Positions 7,841-15,703 of a stretch of 64,000 bases of DNA are shown here, in pieces. Numbering within the stretch: position 1 is the stretch's first letter; each line of letters begins with the position of its first letter. The notes under the pieces were generated by a model. That model did no database searches. It saw only the letters and a program-made list of their open reading frames with translations, and had not been told where the DNA came from. A program made the translations under genes and the position numbers. Source of the DNA: Kitasatospora sp. MAP5-34 (lineage in GTDB: Bacteria; Actinomycetota; Actinomycetes; Streptomycetales; Streptomycetaceae); assembly GCF_029894335.1 (NCBI RefSeq), contig NZ_JARXZC010000018.1, positions 62,001-126,000 on the forward strand, read 5' to 3'.

Positions 7841-9213
7841 CGCCAGCCTTCCTGTTCGGGCCCCGGTCCGCCGGGGACGGGGATGACGGGCCGGCCCGTC
7901 GCACCCGGGCACGGGCCCAGCCGCTCGTGGTGGCGTACGTCGTCGGCGAAGGTGGCCAGCGCAGTGGCGGCCAGCCGGGACGCCCCGTCGGGGTGGCGGC
8001 AGGCGCCGCGTCCGGGGAGCAGCCCGACCCGGCGCCGGAGCCGGTCCATCAGCCCGCCGTCCGGGCGGCCCCCGGCGAGCAGGCGGAAGTCCTCGGCCAC
8101 GGCCGGGAGGCCGAACCGGCACGGGCCGCACTGCCGGGCGCTCTGCGCGGCGAGGTAGTCCAGCACCCGCGCGGTCTCGGTCAGGCCGCAGGCACCGTGC
8201 GGGAGCGCCACCAGTACGCCCGCGCCCGGTCCCGCCCCGGCGGCGGCGAGTTCCGCCTTGCTGAACGGCACCCGCACCGCCTGGTCGGCCGGCAGCCAAC
8301 TGCCGAAGAAGCCGCCGACGAGTACGGCCGCGAGCGGCCAGGACGGTCCCCCGGACAGCTCCAGCACCGCGCCGACGGGCGTGCCGAGCGGTATCTCGTG
8401 CACGCCCGGGCTGCGGACGGCTCCGGAGACGGTGACCAGGGTGGTGCCGGGGGCGTCGGGGCGGCCGGCGCTGCGGAACCACGCCGGACCGTAGCGGGCG
8501 ATCAGGGCCAGGTGGGCGAGGGTCTCCACGTTGTCGACGAGGGTGGGCCGGCCGTCCACGCCCTTCTCGAACGGCCTCGGCGGGGTGGCCATCGGGCGGG
8601 CCTCGCCGCCGTTCAGCCAGCGCACGAGGGAGGTCTCCTCGCTGGAGACGTAGTGGTGCGGCAGCACGTGCACCTGCACCGGCAGGCGGTCGATCCCGGC
8701 CCGGCCGCGCTCCTCGACGGCGGCGAGGAGCGCGCGCACCTGGTCCGCGCGGCTGCGCGGCAGGCAGAGGTGGACGGCGGCGGCGCCGACCGCCGCGGCG
8801 GCCAGCGCCGAGCCGTCGAGCACCAGGTGCGGTGCGAGGTGGAGCAGGCTCTCGTCCTTCTGGCTGGCCGGCTCGCTCTCCATGCCGTTCACCACCACCA
8901 CGGCGGGTCCGCGCCGCTCGGCGACCGAACGCAGCTTGCGGCCGGTGGGGAAAGCCGCGCCGCCACGGCCGGTGAGCCCGGCCTCCTCGACGGCGTGGAT
9001 CAGCGGCATCGACGGCCGCTTGCCGTCCGGCAGGGGCGCCTGGCCGTAGCGGCCCAGGTGCTCGGCGAGGCCGGCCGGGCCGCCGGTGGCGAACCAGCCG
9101 TGCAGCAGTCGGCTGCCGTACGGTCCGTCGGGCCCGGCGTGGACGGGCAGGGTGGAGACCGGCACGGCGCGGGTCAGCGCAGCGGGGAGGGTGTCGGGGT
9201 GCGGCTGGTTCAC
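7837..9213 (-). CDS. NuoF-like NADH-binding flavoprotein (458 aa)
   Basis: Related to the FMN/NADH-binding subunit of complex I and to RnfC. The glycine-rich TGRGGAAFPTG lies at 81-91, followed by NGMESEPASQKDE for FMN binding. Near the C-terminus is a reduced Fe-S motif: CGPC at 362-365 and Cys 405. In NuoF the N3 cluster uses S-C-G-x-C-x-P-C plus a distant Cys; here the first Cys is Ala, leaving three. The start is GTG at 9213, overlapping the preceding stop (GTGA). Probably moves electrons from NAD(P)H to the co-encoded ferredoxin and membrane cytochrome. Confidence 0.85.
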   Translation of the reverse strand: MNQPHPDTLPAALTRAVPVSTLPVHAGPDGPYGSRLLHGWFATGGPAGLAEHLGRYGQAPLPDGKRPSMPLIHAVEEAGLTGRGGAAFPTGRKLRSVAERRGPAVVVVNGMESEPASQKDESLLHLAPHLVLDGSALAAAAVGAAAVHLCLPRSRADQVRALLAAVEERGRAGIDRLPVQVHVLPHHYVSSEETSLVRWLNGGEARPMATPPRPFEKGVDGRPTLVDNVETLAHLALIARYGPAWFRSAGRPDAPGTTLVTVSGAVRSPGVHEIPLGTPVGAVLELSGGPSWPLAAVLVGGFFGSWLPADQAVRVPFSKAELAAAGAGPGAGVLVALPHGACGLTETARVLDYLAAQSARQCGPCRFGLPAVAEDFRLLAGGRPDGGLMDRLRRRVGLLPGRGACRHPDGASRLAATALATFADDVRHHERLGPCPGATGRPVIPVPGGPGPEQEGWR

Positions 9214-9950
9214 GCGGAGGCTCCTGTCCGGTCTGCGCCGGTCGGCTGGTGGGCGGCGGTGGTCACGGCCGCCTGCGGGGCGCTGTCCGCGCGCTGGGCC
9301 CACCCGGGCTTGAGCGGGCCGGCCGCCAGGAAGACGGTCAGGAGGACGGGGATCGCGGCGGCGGCCACGCCGCTCCACAGCCGGAGGGCACGGTGGCCGG
9401 GCCCGGCCCGGTACAGGCGCCACCACACGGCGAGGACCACGGCGGCCAGGCTCGCGGCGTAGAGCACGAGTTGGAGCGAGAGCCGGGTGTCCGTCCCGGT
9501 GCCGGCGCCGTGGAAGAGCGCGAGCGGCCAGCACGCGTACGCCAGCCAGTGCACCGCCTTCCAGCGGCTTCGGCCGATCCGCAGCCGGACCGCGCTGGTG
9601 AGCAGCACCGCGAGCAGCAGATCGAACGCCAGCGTCCCGAGGCCCAGCCAGAGCGGCCGGTAGGAGCCGGCGAACGGCACCAGCGCGTCCGCCCAGGTCA
9701 GGTGGACGAAGGTGTCGGAGATCGCGGTGACGATGTGGAGCACGAGGAACAGCAGCGCGAGCACGGACAGGTTCCGGTGCAACGCGGTGATCTCGAACCG
9801 GGCGATCCGGCGGGGCACGTACTGGCCGCCCGCGACGATGCCGAGCACCACGGTCGCGGTGAGCAGCAGCAACGCGACGGTACCGCCGGCCCGGGTGGCG
9901 TACCAGAGCGGGCTGGGGGTGGCTGCGGCGAGCTGAACGGGCCCGGTCAT
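9210..9950 (-). CDS. Ferric-reductase-like haem membrane protein with TGASA tail (246 aa)
   Basis: Six helices with paired histidines of the ferric reductase transmembrane fold (LHRNLS, LHIVTA, VHWLAYA, LFHGAG), expected to carry two b haems across the membrane. Positive loops (VPRRIAR, RLRIGRSRWK, RLYRAGPGHR) put alternate loops inside, so the C-terminal tail after GPLKPGW should be outside. That tail of about 35 residues ends DRTGASA, close to the ApbE flavinylation core T-G-A-S. ATG and stop both overlap neighbours by 4 nt. Confidence 0.85.
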   Translation of the reverse strand: MTGPVQLAAATPSPLWYATRAGGTVALLLLTATVVLGIVAGGQYVPRRIARFEITALHRNLSVLALLFLVLHIVTAISDTFVHLTWADALVPFAGSYRPLWLGLGTLAFDLLLAVLLTSAVRLRIGRSRWKAVHWLAYACWPLALFHGAGTGTDTRLSLQLVLYAASLAAVVLAVWWRLYRAGPGHRALRLWSGVAAAAIPVLLTVFLAAGPLKPGWAQRADSAPQAAVTTAAHQPTGADRTGASA

Positions 9951-10909
9951 CCGGGGCCTCCCTGGTCCGGGGTGCGGGCGGGCGGATCGGCGGGCCAGCC
10001 GCCCAGCGTCAGCACGGAGCCGTCCGTACGGACCAGCCGGGCGGGCAGCCCGGCCGACCCGAGCCAGCCGGGTGCCTTCTCGCCCAGGACGACGGCGGCG
10101 GTGCTCGCGGTGTTGGCGTCCACGCAGCTCGCGGCGGCGACGCTGACGGTCCGCCAGACCGGCGACGGCACGTCACCGGTGGCGGGGTCGACGATGTGGT
10201 GCAGCGTACGGCCGCCGCGCCGCCAGGTCCGTGCCGTGGTGCCGGAACTGGCGAGGCCACCGGTGTGCAGGGCCACGGTGGGGCCGGGCGGGAACGAACT
10301 CTCGGCGTGGTGGTCGGCGATCTCCACCTGCCAGCCCGCTGCGGGTGCCGGCCCGGCGGTGGACAGGTCGCCGCCGAGGCCGACCAGCACGCCGCACCCC
10401 ACGGCCCGTGCCGCCCGCCCGGCGGCGCGGTCGGCGGCCAGCGCCTTGGCGGTGGCCCCGAAGTCGAGGGCCGTGCCGAGCGGCAGCAGGAGTCGGCGGC
10501 GGCCCGGCTCCCAGCCGACGCTCCGCCGACCGGCGGGCCGGACGACGGTCACGGCGCCGATCCCCTCGGGCCGGACCGAGGCGAACGTCCGGTCGTAGCC
10601 GAGCGCGGCCACCGCCGTACCCACCGTCGGATCGACCACGCCGTCGGTGAGTTCGGCGGCCCGGAGCGCGGTCTCCAGCGCCTCGGCGAACAGCGGGCTC
10701 ACCGTGACGGGCTTCCCCGCCGCCGCGTTGGCCCGGGACAGCTCACTGTCCGGGCGGAACCGGCTGCACGCCAGGTCGATCGCGGCGAGCTCCGCCTCCA
10801 GGACCTGCCGGGCCGCGTCGAGGGCGGCCGGATCGGTGACCACCAGCACGGCGGTCGTGCCGAGGGCTGGGAAGGCGACCGTGACCGGACCTGCTGCGCC
10901 GACTGTCAT
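9947..10909 (-). CDS. apbE: FAD:protein FMN transferase
   Basis: Attaches FMN covalently to Thr or Ser in target proteins, using FAD. Family motifs are present in order: SRANAAAG, VDPTVG, LDFGATAKALAAD, GLGGDLS, HHIVDPATG and CVDANTASTAAVVLG. Length (320 aa) is normal. No signal peptide or lipobox is visible at the N-terminus (MTVGAAGPVTVAF), so it appears cytoplasmic. It sits between a secreted protein ending SGAS and a membrane protein ending TGASA, overlapping both by 4 nt, which makes both candidate substrates. Confidence 0.93.
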   Translation of the reverse strand: MTVGAAGPVTVAFPALGTTAVLVVTDPAALDAARQVLEAELAAIDLACSRFRPDSELSRANAAAGKPVTVSPLFAEALETALRAAELTDGVVDPTVGTAVAALGYDRTFASVRPEGIGAVTVVRPAGRRSVGWEPGRRRLLLPLGTALDFGATAKALAADRAAGRAARAVGCGVLVGLGGDLSTAGPAPAAGWQVEIADHHAESSFPPGPTVALHTGGLASSGTTARTWRRGGRTLHHIVDPATGDVPSPVWRTVSVAAASCVDANTASTAAVVLGEKAPGWLGSAGLPARLVRTDGSVLTLGGWPADPPARTPDQGGPG

Positions 10910-11430
10910 GACGCACCGGATTTCGTCGGCGGCGGCTGCGGTGCCTGGGTGGCCTGCGGCACCGGCGCGACGGGAGCGGGCGGCTGGGCCGGGGCCTGGA
11001 GAGCGGGGGCTTTCGGGGCTTGGGGCTGCGGGGCTCGGGTCTGCGGGGCCTGCGCTTGCGGGGCCTGGGGCGGCTGGACCGCTGTGGGTTTACGGGTCTG
11101 CTGGGCCGGGACCGGCCGGTGCGACGGGGTGGCGGTCGGCGGAGCGGGCGCGGCCGACGCAGGAGCGCTGGTGGCCGGGGTGCTGGTCGGCGCCGTGGGG
11201 GTCGGGGTGCCCGTGGGCGACGGGGTGCCGGTGGCGGACGGCGAGGCGCTGCTCGGTCGCGGCCCGGTACCGGCGGCGGTGCTCGTCACCGACTGCGCGT
11301 ACGCGGTGCCCAGCATGACCGAGCCACCGGCGGCGACGGCTATCCCGGCCGTGACGAGCCCGACCCGGCGCCGTCCCTGCGCGCGGTGCTGCGCCGTCCG
11401 GCCGCGTGGGGCTCGATGTTGGTGCGGCAT
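10906..11430 (-). CDS. Secreted Pro/Thr/Ala-rich protein ending in SGAS (174 aa)
   Basis: The N-terminus has GRRR then a hydrophobic stretch (VGLVTAGIAVAAGGSVMLG) and AYAQS, a plausible signal peptide with possible Tat features. The remaining 130 residues are low-complexity Pro/Thr/Ala/Gln. The protein ends TKSGAS, with the final Ser being the last residue. The stop overlaps the apbE start (ATGA), so the two are translationally coupled. The position normally held by an FMN-binding-domain protein in such operons is filled by this protein, and I see no FMN-binding domain. I infer a minimal flavinylated carrier. The ATG at 11430 follows GAGGAG. Confidence 0.75.
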   Translation of the reverse strand: MPHQHRAPRGRTAQHRAQGRRRVGLVTAGIAVAAGGSVMLGTAYAQSVTSTAAGTGPRPSSASPSATGTPSPTGTPTPTAPTSTPATSAPASAAPAPPTATPSHRPVPAQQTRKPTAVQPPQAPQAQAPQTRAPQPQAPKAPALQAPAQPPAPVAPVPQATQAPQPPPTKSGAS

Positions 11431-11558
11431 CGTCGGTGCTCCTCAGGCGATCGGTCGGCTGAGTTCCAGCGTCCGCGACCGGCCGTCGGGAACCTGTTCA
11501 GAAAACCTTCGGAACTCGTAAAGCCGGACGAAACCCCAGGTGGGAGTGGTGGTACCGG

Positions 11559-12920
11559 TCAGCTGCGGCGTACCCGGGGCAGTTCCAGGACGACCGTCAG
11601 GCCGCCCCCGGTGGTGTCCGCCAGGCGGGCCGTACCCCCGTTGGCGGTGACCAACCGGTGCACGATCGCCAGCCCGAGGCCGGTCCCCCTGGCCTCGGGG
11701 TTGCCGAACCTGCGGAACGCCGACTCCTGGGCCGACGCGCTCATTCCCGGTCCGTTGTCGACCACCCGCAGGAGTACCGGGGCGGTGTTCGACTGCCCGG
11801 TCGCCGCCTCGGCCTCGACCCGCACCCGGCCGCCGACCGGGACGGCGTCCAGGGCGTTGGCCAGCAGGTTGTCGAGTACCTGCTCGAGATCACCGGGGCC
11901 GAGTGAGGCCGCGATCCCCTCCTCGCAGCGCGCGGTGAGCGCCACCCGCCGTTCGGCCGCCACCGGCTCCCAGGCGGACAGCCGCTCCGCGACCACCTCG
12001 TCCACCCGGACGGCGACCGGCCTCGGCACGGCGCTCTCGGCGCGGGCGACGGCGAGCAGCCCGTCCACCAGCCGGGAGAGCCGCGCGATCTCCTCCTGGG
12101 CGCCCGCCAGATCCACCGCGGCCTCCCCGTCGGCGTCGGAGGCCAGCAGGTCGAGGCGCAGCCGCAGGGCGGCCAGCGGGGTCCGCAGCTGGTGGGAGAC
12201 GTCGGCGATCACCGTTCGGTGTCCATGCACCAGGGCCTCGGTCCGGGCCGCCATGGTGTTGAAGGTCGCGGCGAGCCGCCGCACCTCCTGCGGCCCGCGC
12301 CCGGCCGGCGCCCGGACGTCGAGCGCGCCCTCACCGAGCCGGTGGGCCGCCTCGGACACCTGGTACAGCGGGCTGCCCACCCAGCGGGCGAGCCGGACCG
12401 AGACCAGGGTGCCGGCCAGCAGTCCGACCACGCCGATGGTCGCGAGCCAGGCCCGGACGACCGTGATCCGGTCGTCCAGCGGGTCGGTGGAACGGGCCAG
12501 TACCGCCACGCCGACGGTCTCCTCGCTGTCCCCGATCGGTGCCGCCACCGTCAACCGGCCGTCGGCCTGCGCGCTGCGGGTCTGCGGATGCGCGAGCACC
12601 GCGCTCACCTGTGTCTGCACGCGGCTGCCAGTGGCGGTGGTGCACGAGGTGCGCGCGATCACCTGGCCGGTCGGCCCGTAGACCGCCGCGCAGTCGCCCG
12701 CCTGCTGGGTCTCGTCGAGCAGTTGCAGCATCGCGTCCTCGGGCTTGTGGTCGGAGAGGTGCTCCTCGGCGGCCGAGGCGACGGCGCGGGCGGAGGCCTC
12801 CGCCGTGCCCCGGAAGCTGGTCTCCTCCCGCTCCGTCAGCAGCACCCCGAGCGGCACCACGGCCAGCACCAGCAGCACGGTGACCAGCGCCAGGACGGTG
12901 AGGGCGATCCGGCGGGTCAC
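11559..12920 (-). CDS. Two-component sensor histidine kinase (453 aa)
   Basis: Membrane sensor with helix 1 at about 5-28, an extracytoplasmic domain of about 125 residues carrying two Cys (GDCAAV, RTSCTT), helix 2 at 155-177 and a HAMP region. The H-box is DVSHQLRTPL with phospho-acceptor His243. Then follow the N-box DNLLANALDA, G1 DNGPGM and G2 GTGLGLAI. The start is GTG at 12920, overlapping the response regulator stop. It lies 128 nt upstream of the SGAS/apbE operon on the same strand, making that operon a likely target. The two Cys in the sensor could respond to redox state (inference). Confidence 0.93.
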   Translation of the reverse strand: MTRRIALTVLALVTVLLVLAVVPLGVLLTEREETSFRGTAEASARAVASAAEEHLSDHKPEDAMLQLLDETQQAGDCAAVYGPTGQVIARTSCTTATGSRVQTQVSAVLAHPQTRSAQADGRLTVAAPIGDSEETVGVAVLARSTDPLDDRITVVRAWLATIGVVGLLAGTLVSVRLARWVGSPLYQVSEAAHRLGEGALDVRAPAGRGPQEVRRLAATFNTMAARTEALVHGHRTVIADVSHQLRTPLAALRLRLDLLASDADGEAAVDLAGAQEEIARLSRLVDGLLAVARAESAVPRPVAVRVDEVVAERLSAWEPVAAERRVALTARCEEGIAASLGPGDLEQVLDNLLANALDAVPVGGRVRVEAEAATGQSNTAPVLLRVVDNGPGMSASAQESAFRRFGNPEARGTGLGLAIVHRLVTANGGTARLADTTGGGLTVVLELPRVRRS

Positions 12921-13612
12921 GCCGGCCGGCCCACGTCACCGAGCCGGAACCCCCGGCCGTAGACCGTCTCCACCAGCCCCGGCAGGCCGAGCTTGCGGCG
13001 CAGCGCCGCCATGTGGACGTCCAGCACCTTGGTCGGTCCGTACCAGTGTTCGTCCCAGGCCCGTTCCAGGATCTCCTGGCGGGTCACCACCCGGCCCGGG
13101 TCGGTGGCCAGGCACTCCAGGATGTCGAACTCCTTGGGCGTCAGCGCGATCTCGTCGCCCCCGACGCTGACCTTGCGGGTGCGGAGGTCCACCGTGAGCG
13201 GTCCGTGCCGCAGCAGCTCCGGCTCGCTGGGGCGGGTCCGGCGCAGTACCGCCCTTATCCGGGCCAGTAGTTCGGCCAGGCCGAAGGGTTTGACCAGGTA
13301 GTCGTCGGCGCCCTCGTCGAGGGCGGAGACCCGGTCCCCCTCCTCCCCGCGTGCCGTCACCACGATGATCACCACGTCGGACCGCCGCCGGAGCAGCCGG
13401 CAGACCTCGGCCCCGTCCAGGTCCGGCAGCCCGAGATCGAGCAGGACCACCTCGGGTGCGGGGTCGGCGGCCAGCGCCGCCCGTCCGGTGCCGACGCTCT
13501 GCGCGGAGTAGCCCGCCCGGTCCAGTCCCCGTACGAGTGACCGGGCGATGCCGGGATCGTCCTCGACCACCAGCACCCGCACGGCACCGGCCTCCGCGCT
13601 CGTCTCTTGCAT
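12917..13612 (-). CDS. OmpR-family response regulator (231 aa)
   Basis: Receiver domain with acidic pair EDD (17-19), phospho-acceptor Asp59 in VVLLDLGLPD, and Lys in VKPFGLAEL. The C-terminal winged helix includes LTPKEFDILECLA and HMAALRRKLG. First gene of the two-component pair. ATG at 13612 has no ribosome site but follows a TAGGCT -10 box by 6 nt, so the transcript is probably leaderless. A 33-bp tandem repeat just upstream is a candidate autoregulatory site. Confidence 0.93.
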   Translation of the reverse strand: MQETSAEAGAVRVLVVEDDPGIARSLVRGLDRAGYSAQSVGTGRAALAADPAPEVVLLDLGLPDLDGAEVCRLLRRRSDVVIIVVTARGEEGDRVSALDEGADDYLVKPFGLAELLARIRAVLRRTRPSEPELLRHGPLTVDLRTRKVSVGGDEIALTPKEFDILECLATDPGRVVTRQEILERAWDEHWYGPTKVLDVHMAALRRKLGLPGLVETVYGRGFRLGDVGRPA

Positions 13613-13618
13613 GGGACA

Positions 13619-13624
13619 AGCCTA
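13619..13624 (-). promoter_or_regulatory. -10 box of a likely leaderless promoter for the response regulator
   Basis: TAGGCT on the minus strand ends 6 nt before the ATG at 13612, the same spacing as at the LacI gene. No ribosome site lies between. Confidence 0.5.
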
Positions 13625-13645
13625 TGACCCCCGTGTGGTCCCGGG

Positions 13646-13711
13646 TGATTCAGAGGATTCTCAGAGGCGGGCGGGGCTTGATTCAGATGATTCTCAGAGG
13701 CGGGCGGGGCT
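13646..13711. repeat. 33-bp tandem repeat, probable response regulator binding region
   Basis: Copies at 13646-13678 and 13679-13711 differ at one base. Each carries two GATTC-type half sites about 9-10 bp apart (TGATTCAGAGGATTCTCAGA). The array abuts the -35 region of the response regulator promoter and lies between it and the divergent membrane gene. OmpR-family regulators bind direct repeats of this spacing. Confidence 0.6.
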
Positions 13712-13858
13712 GACACCGGAGCTGAGACTGCATCAGACTTGGCACTGTCGCGTCAAATGCTCGGACGCGATTTCCCGCGCGCGTACGCCAAGGCGCCGAG
13801 CCGCCGATCACGCCCGCTTTCGCACGCATGCCCGCACCCCGAAACAACGGAGGTTCCC

Positions 13859-14311
13859 ATGCCAGCATCGTCAGCCACCGGCACTCTCCCAAGAGTGTCC
13901 GCCGCCGCCCTCTGCCTCGCCGTTTCCTGGATTCACGTACAGGACCAGGGCGGCTTTCCCGGGGACAAGACACCGGGCTACGTCGGCGTCGGCTACTACC
14001 TGCTGGAGGCGGCCGGCGTGCTCTGCGCCGTCCTGCTGCTCGCGGGGCACCGCGAGCGGATCAACCGGATCGGCTGGCTGCTGGCGGTCGGCATCGCACT
14101 CGGCCCGCTGGTCGGCTTCGTCCTCTCGCGCGGGCCGGGCCTGCCCGACTACGCCGACGACAAGGGCAACTGGACCGAACCGCTCGGCCTGATCAGCGTC
14201 GCCGTGGAGGGTGTGCTGCTGGTGGCCGCCCTGGCCTTCCTGTTCGCCGGCACCCGCAGGCCCGTGATCGCCGCCGAGGCCCGCAGGGCCAAGGAGTTCG
14301 CCGGCCGCTGA
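13859..14311 (+). CDS. Small four-helix membrane protein (150 aa)
   Basis: Unrecognised. Four hydrophobic segments (LPRVSAAALCLAVSW, YLLEAAGVLCAVLLLAG, IGWLLAVGIALGPLVGF, VEGVLLVAALAFLFAG) with an extramembrane loop LPDYADDKGNWTEPLG. ATG at 13859 follows GGAGG by 5 nt. It is divergent from the two-component system across the 33-bp tandem repeats and is therefore a possible target. Confidence 0.75.
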   Translation: MPASSATGTLPRVSAAALCLAVSWIHVQDQGGFPGDKTPGYVGVGYYLLEAAGVLCAVLLLAGHRERINRIGWLLAVGIALGPLVGFVLSRGPGLPDYADDKGNWTEPLGLISVAVEGVLLVAALAFLFAGTRRPVIAAEARRAKEFAGR

Positions 14312-14341
14312 CCCGGCAGGATCGGGCCCGCCGGCCGCAGG

Positions 14342-14868
14342 TCACACTCGGACACGCCCCAGCAGTTCCCGGACCGCCGGGTGGTTCCGGTGCAGCGCGG
14401 TGTGCGCCCGCATCAGGACGACCGCCCGGTCGGACCGGTACGAGGACAGCAGTTCCCGACAGGACAGGAACTGACGCTACGTCAGACATGCGGCCTCGAG
14501 ACTGCCGGACGCCGGCTGCAGTTCGGCCAGTCTCGCCAGGGTGAGGGCGCGCGAGCGGTTCTCCTGCGCGGGCCGGTGGCGCAGCGAGTCCCGCAGGGCC
14601 GCGACGGCGCCGGGCAGGTCACCGAGGTGGGTGGCGACGACCGAGCGCTGATGGGCGAGGGACGCCCCGTGGTAGGCGCCGACCAGCAGCTGCTGGTCGG
14701 CGCTGCCGCGCCGTCCAACCACTGTGCGACAGAGGGACGTTGGTAGTGCAGGGGCAGCCCGGCCTCCTTCCCCACCGCGTTGACCGCCCGGGCCAGCTCC
14801 TCGCCCGTCCAGCGCGCCTCGCCCAGGAGTGCGCGCAACGACGCATTGGGCTGGTGGCGTTCATCCAT
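14342..14868 (-). pseudogene. Decayed regulator: N-terminus joined out of frame to TPR-like C-terminus
   Basis: ATG at 14868 (after GGAGGG) begins a recognisable streptomycete regulator N-terminus (SLRALLGEARWTGEELARAV, then SVAQWLDGAA). After about 55 residues the frame shifts to ADQQLLVGAYH and helical repeats (VATHLGDLPGAVAALRDSL). A TAG at 14477-14479 follows EAACLT; the same frame then continues as RQFLSCRELLSSY to a final stop at 14342. About 250 residues are missing at the junction. Internal deletion, frameshift and nonsense mutation together show it is non-functional. The parent family is inferred from the termini. Confidence 0.7.
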
Positions 14869-15037
14869 GACATTCCCTCCGCCGGCACCAGAGCCTGTGT
14901 CTTAACGCACGCGGATTCGTACCCACCCCGGCGCTGGATCCCCTTTCCGTCGCGCACCGCAACAGTGAAGCATTGCTGACGCGGAGCATGACTTCCCCGC
15001 ACAGCCCGGACGTACACGTACACCCAGGGGCCAGACC

Positions 15038-15495
15038 ATGAGAACCTGTACCGGAATTCTGGGAACCGGCGCATATCTTCCGCTGATAATACGAACTAAT
15101 GCCGAAGTCGCGGCCCGCTCGGGCGTGAGTCCGGAATGGATTCTGGAACGGACGGGCGTCCTTCGCCGGCACTACGCGCCGCCCGGCCAGGCCACCTCGG
15201 ACCTCGCCGCGCAGGCCGTCCGCTCGGCGCTCGACTGCGCCGGTATCGACGCCGGGCAGCTGGATCTGCTCGTCCTCGCCACCTCCACCCCCGACGAGTG
15301 AACGGGCGCGCCGTCCGCGAGTCGGATCTACCCGGCGACCGGGTGATGCTGATCGCCTTCGGGGCCGGCCTCACCTGGGGCAGCACCGTCGTGACCTGGA
15401 CCGGCACCACCAACCCCGCGCGCAGCCCGCTGCCGCCCGACGCGAACCGGCAGACCGGACCCACCCGAGAGGACTCCCATGAACGCCCCCGGTGA
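15038..15495 (+). pseudogene. Decayed ketoacyl-ACP synthase III (fabH-like), centre deleted
   Basis: ATG at 15038 starts a KSIII N-terminus (GILGTGAYLPLIIRTNAEVA, RSGVSPEWILERTGV, DLLVLATSTPDE), which stops at 15301. In another frame immediately after is the typical KSIII C-terminus GDRVMLIAFGAGLTWGSTVV, ending at 15495. About 200 residues, including the catalytic Cys and the His/Asn motifs, are missing. Its residual 3' end overlaps the start of the next remnant, so the original genes were in one operon. Confidence 0.8.
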
Positions 15496-15691
15496 CGAGA
15501 GCACCCGCGACCCCTTCCGCGTCGACGGCACCCGCGCGCTGGTCACCGGCGCCTCCCGGGGCATCGGGCAGGCCATCGCGGTCGCCTTCGCCCGGACCGC
15601 CGCCCGCCCGGCGGACCTCGCTCTCGCCCTCAGCGTCTCCAGCGGCTTCGGCGGCCAGAACGCCGTCCTCGCCTTCCGGTCCGCCCGGTGA
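15479..15691 (+). pseudogene. Fusion relic: fabG-like SDR start joined to fabF-like synthase end
   Basis: The 70-aa reading frame starts after GAGAGGAC and encodes VDGTRALVTGASRGIGQAIA, the Rossmann start of a ketoacyl reductase. It then passes directly into ALSVSSGFGGQNAVLAFR, the C-terminus of a ketoacyl-ACP synthase II. It lacks the SDR catalytic Tyr/Lys and the synthase Cys/His/His. A deletion removing everything between a fabG-like start and a fabF-like end explains it. Confidence 0.8.
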
Positions 15692-15703
15692 CCCGTCCCA
15701 GCA

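Noticed and set aside
14471..14485. A fourth TGACG-N3-CGTCA palindrome, first read as a mobile-element footprint in the regulator pseudogene
   Set aside because: The bases fit the original coding frame (Leu-Thr-Trp with TGG changed to TAG, then Arg-Gln). It is explained by a nonsense mutation and needs no insertion.
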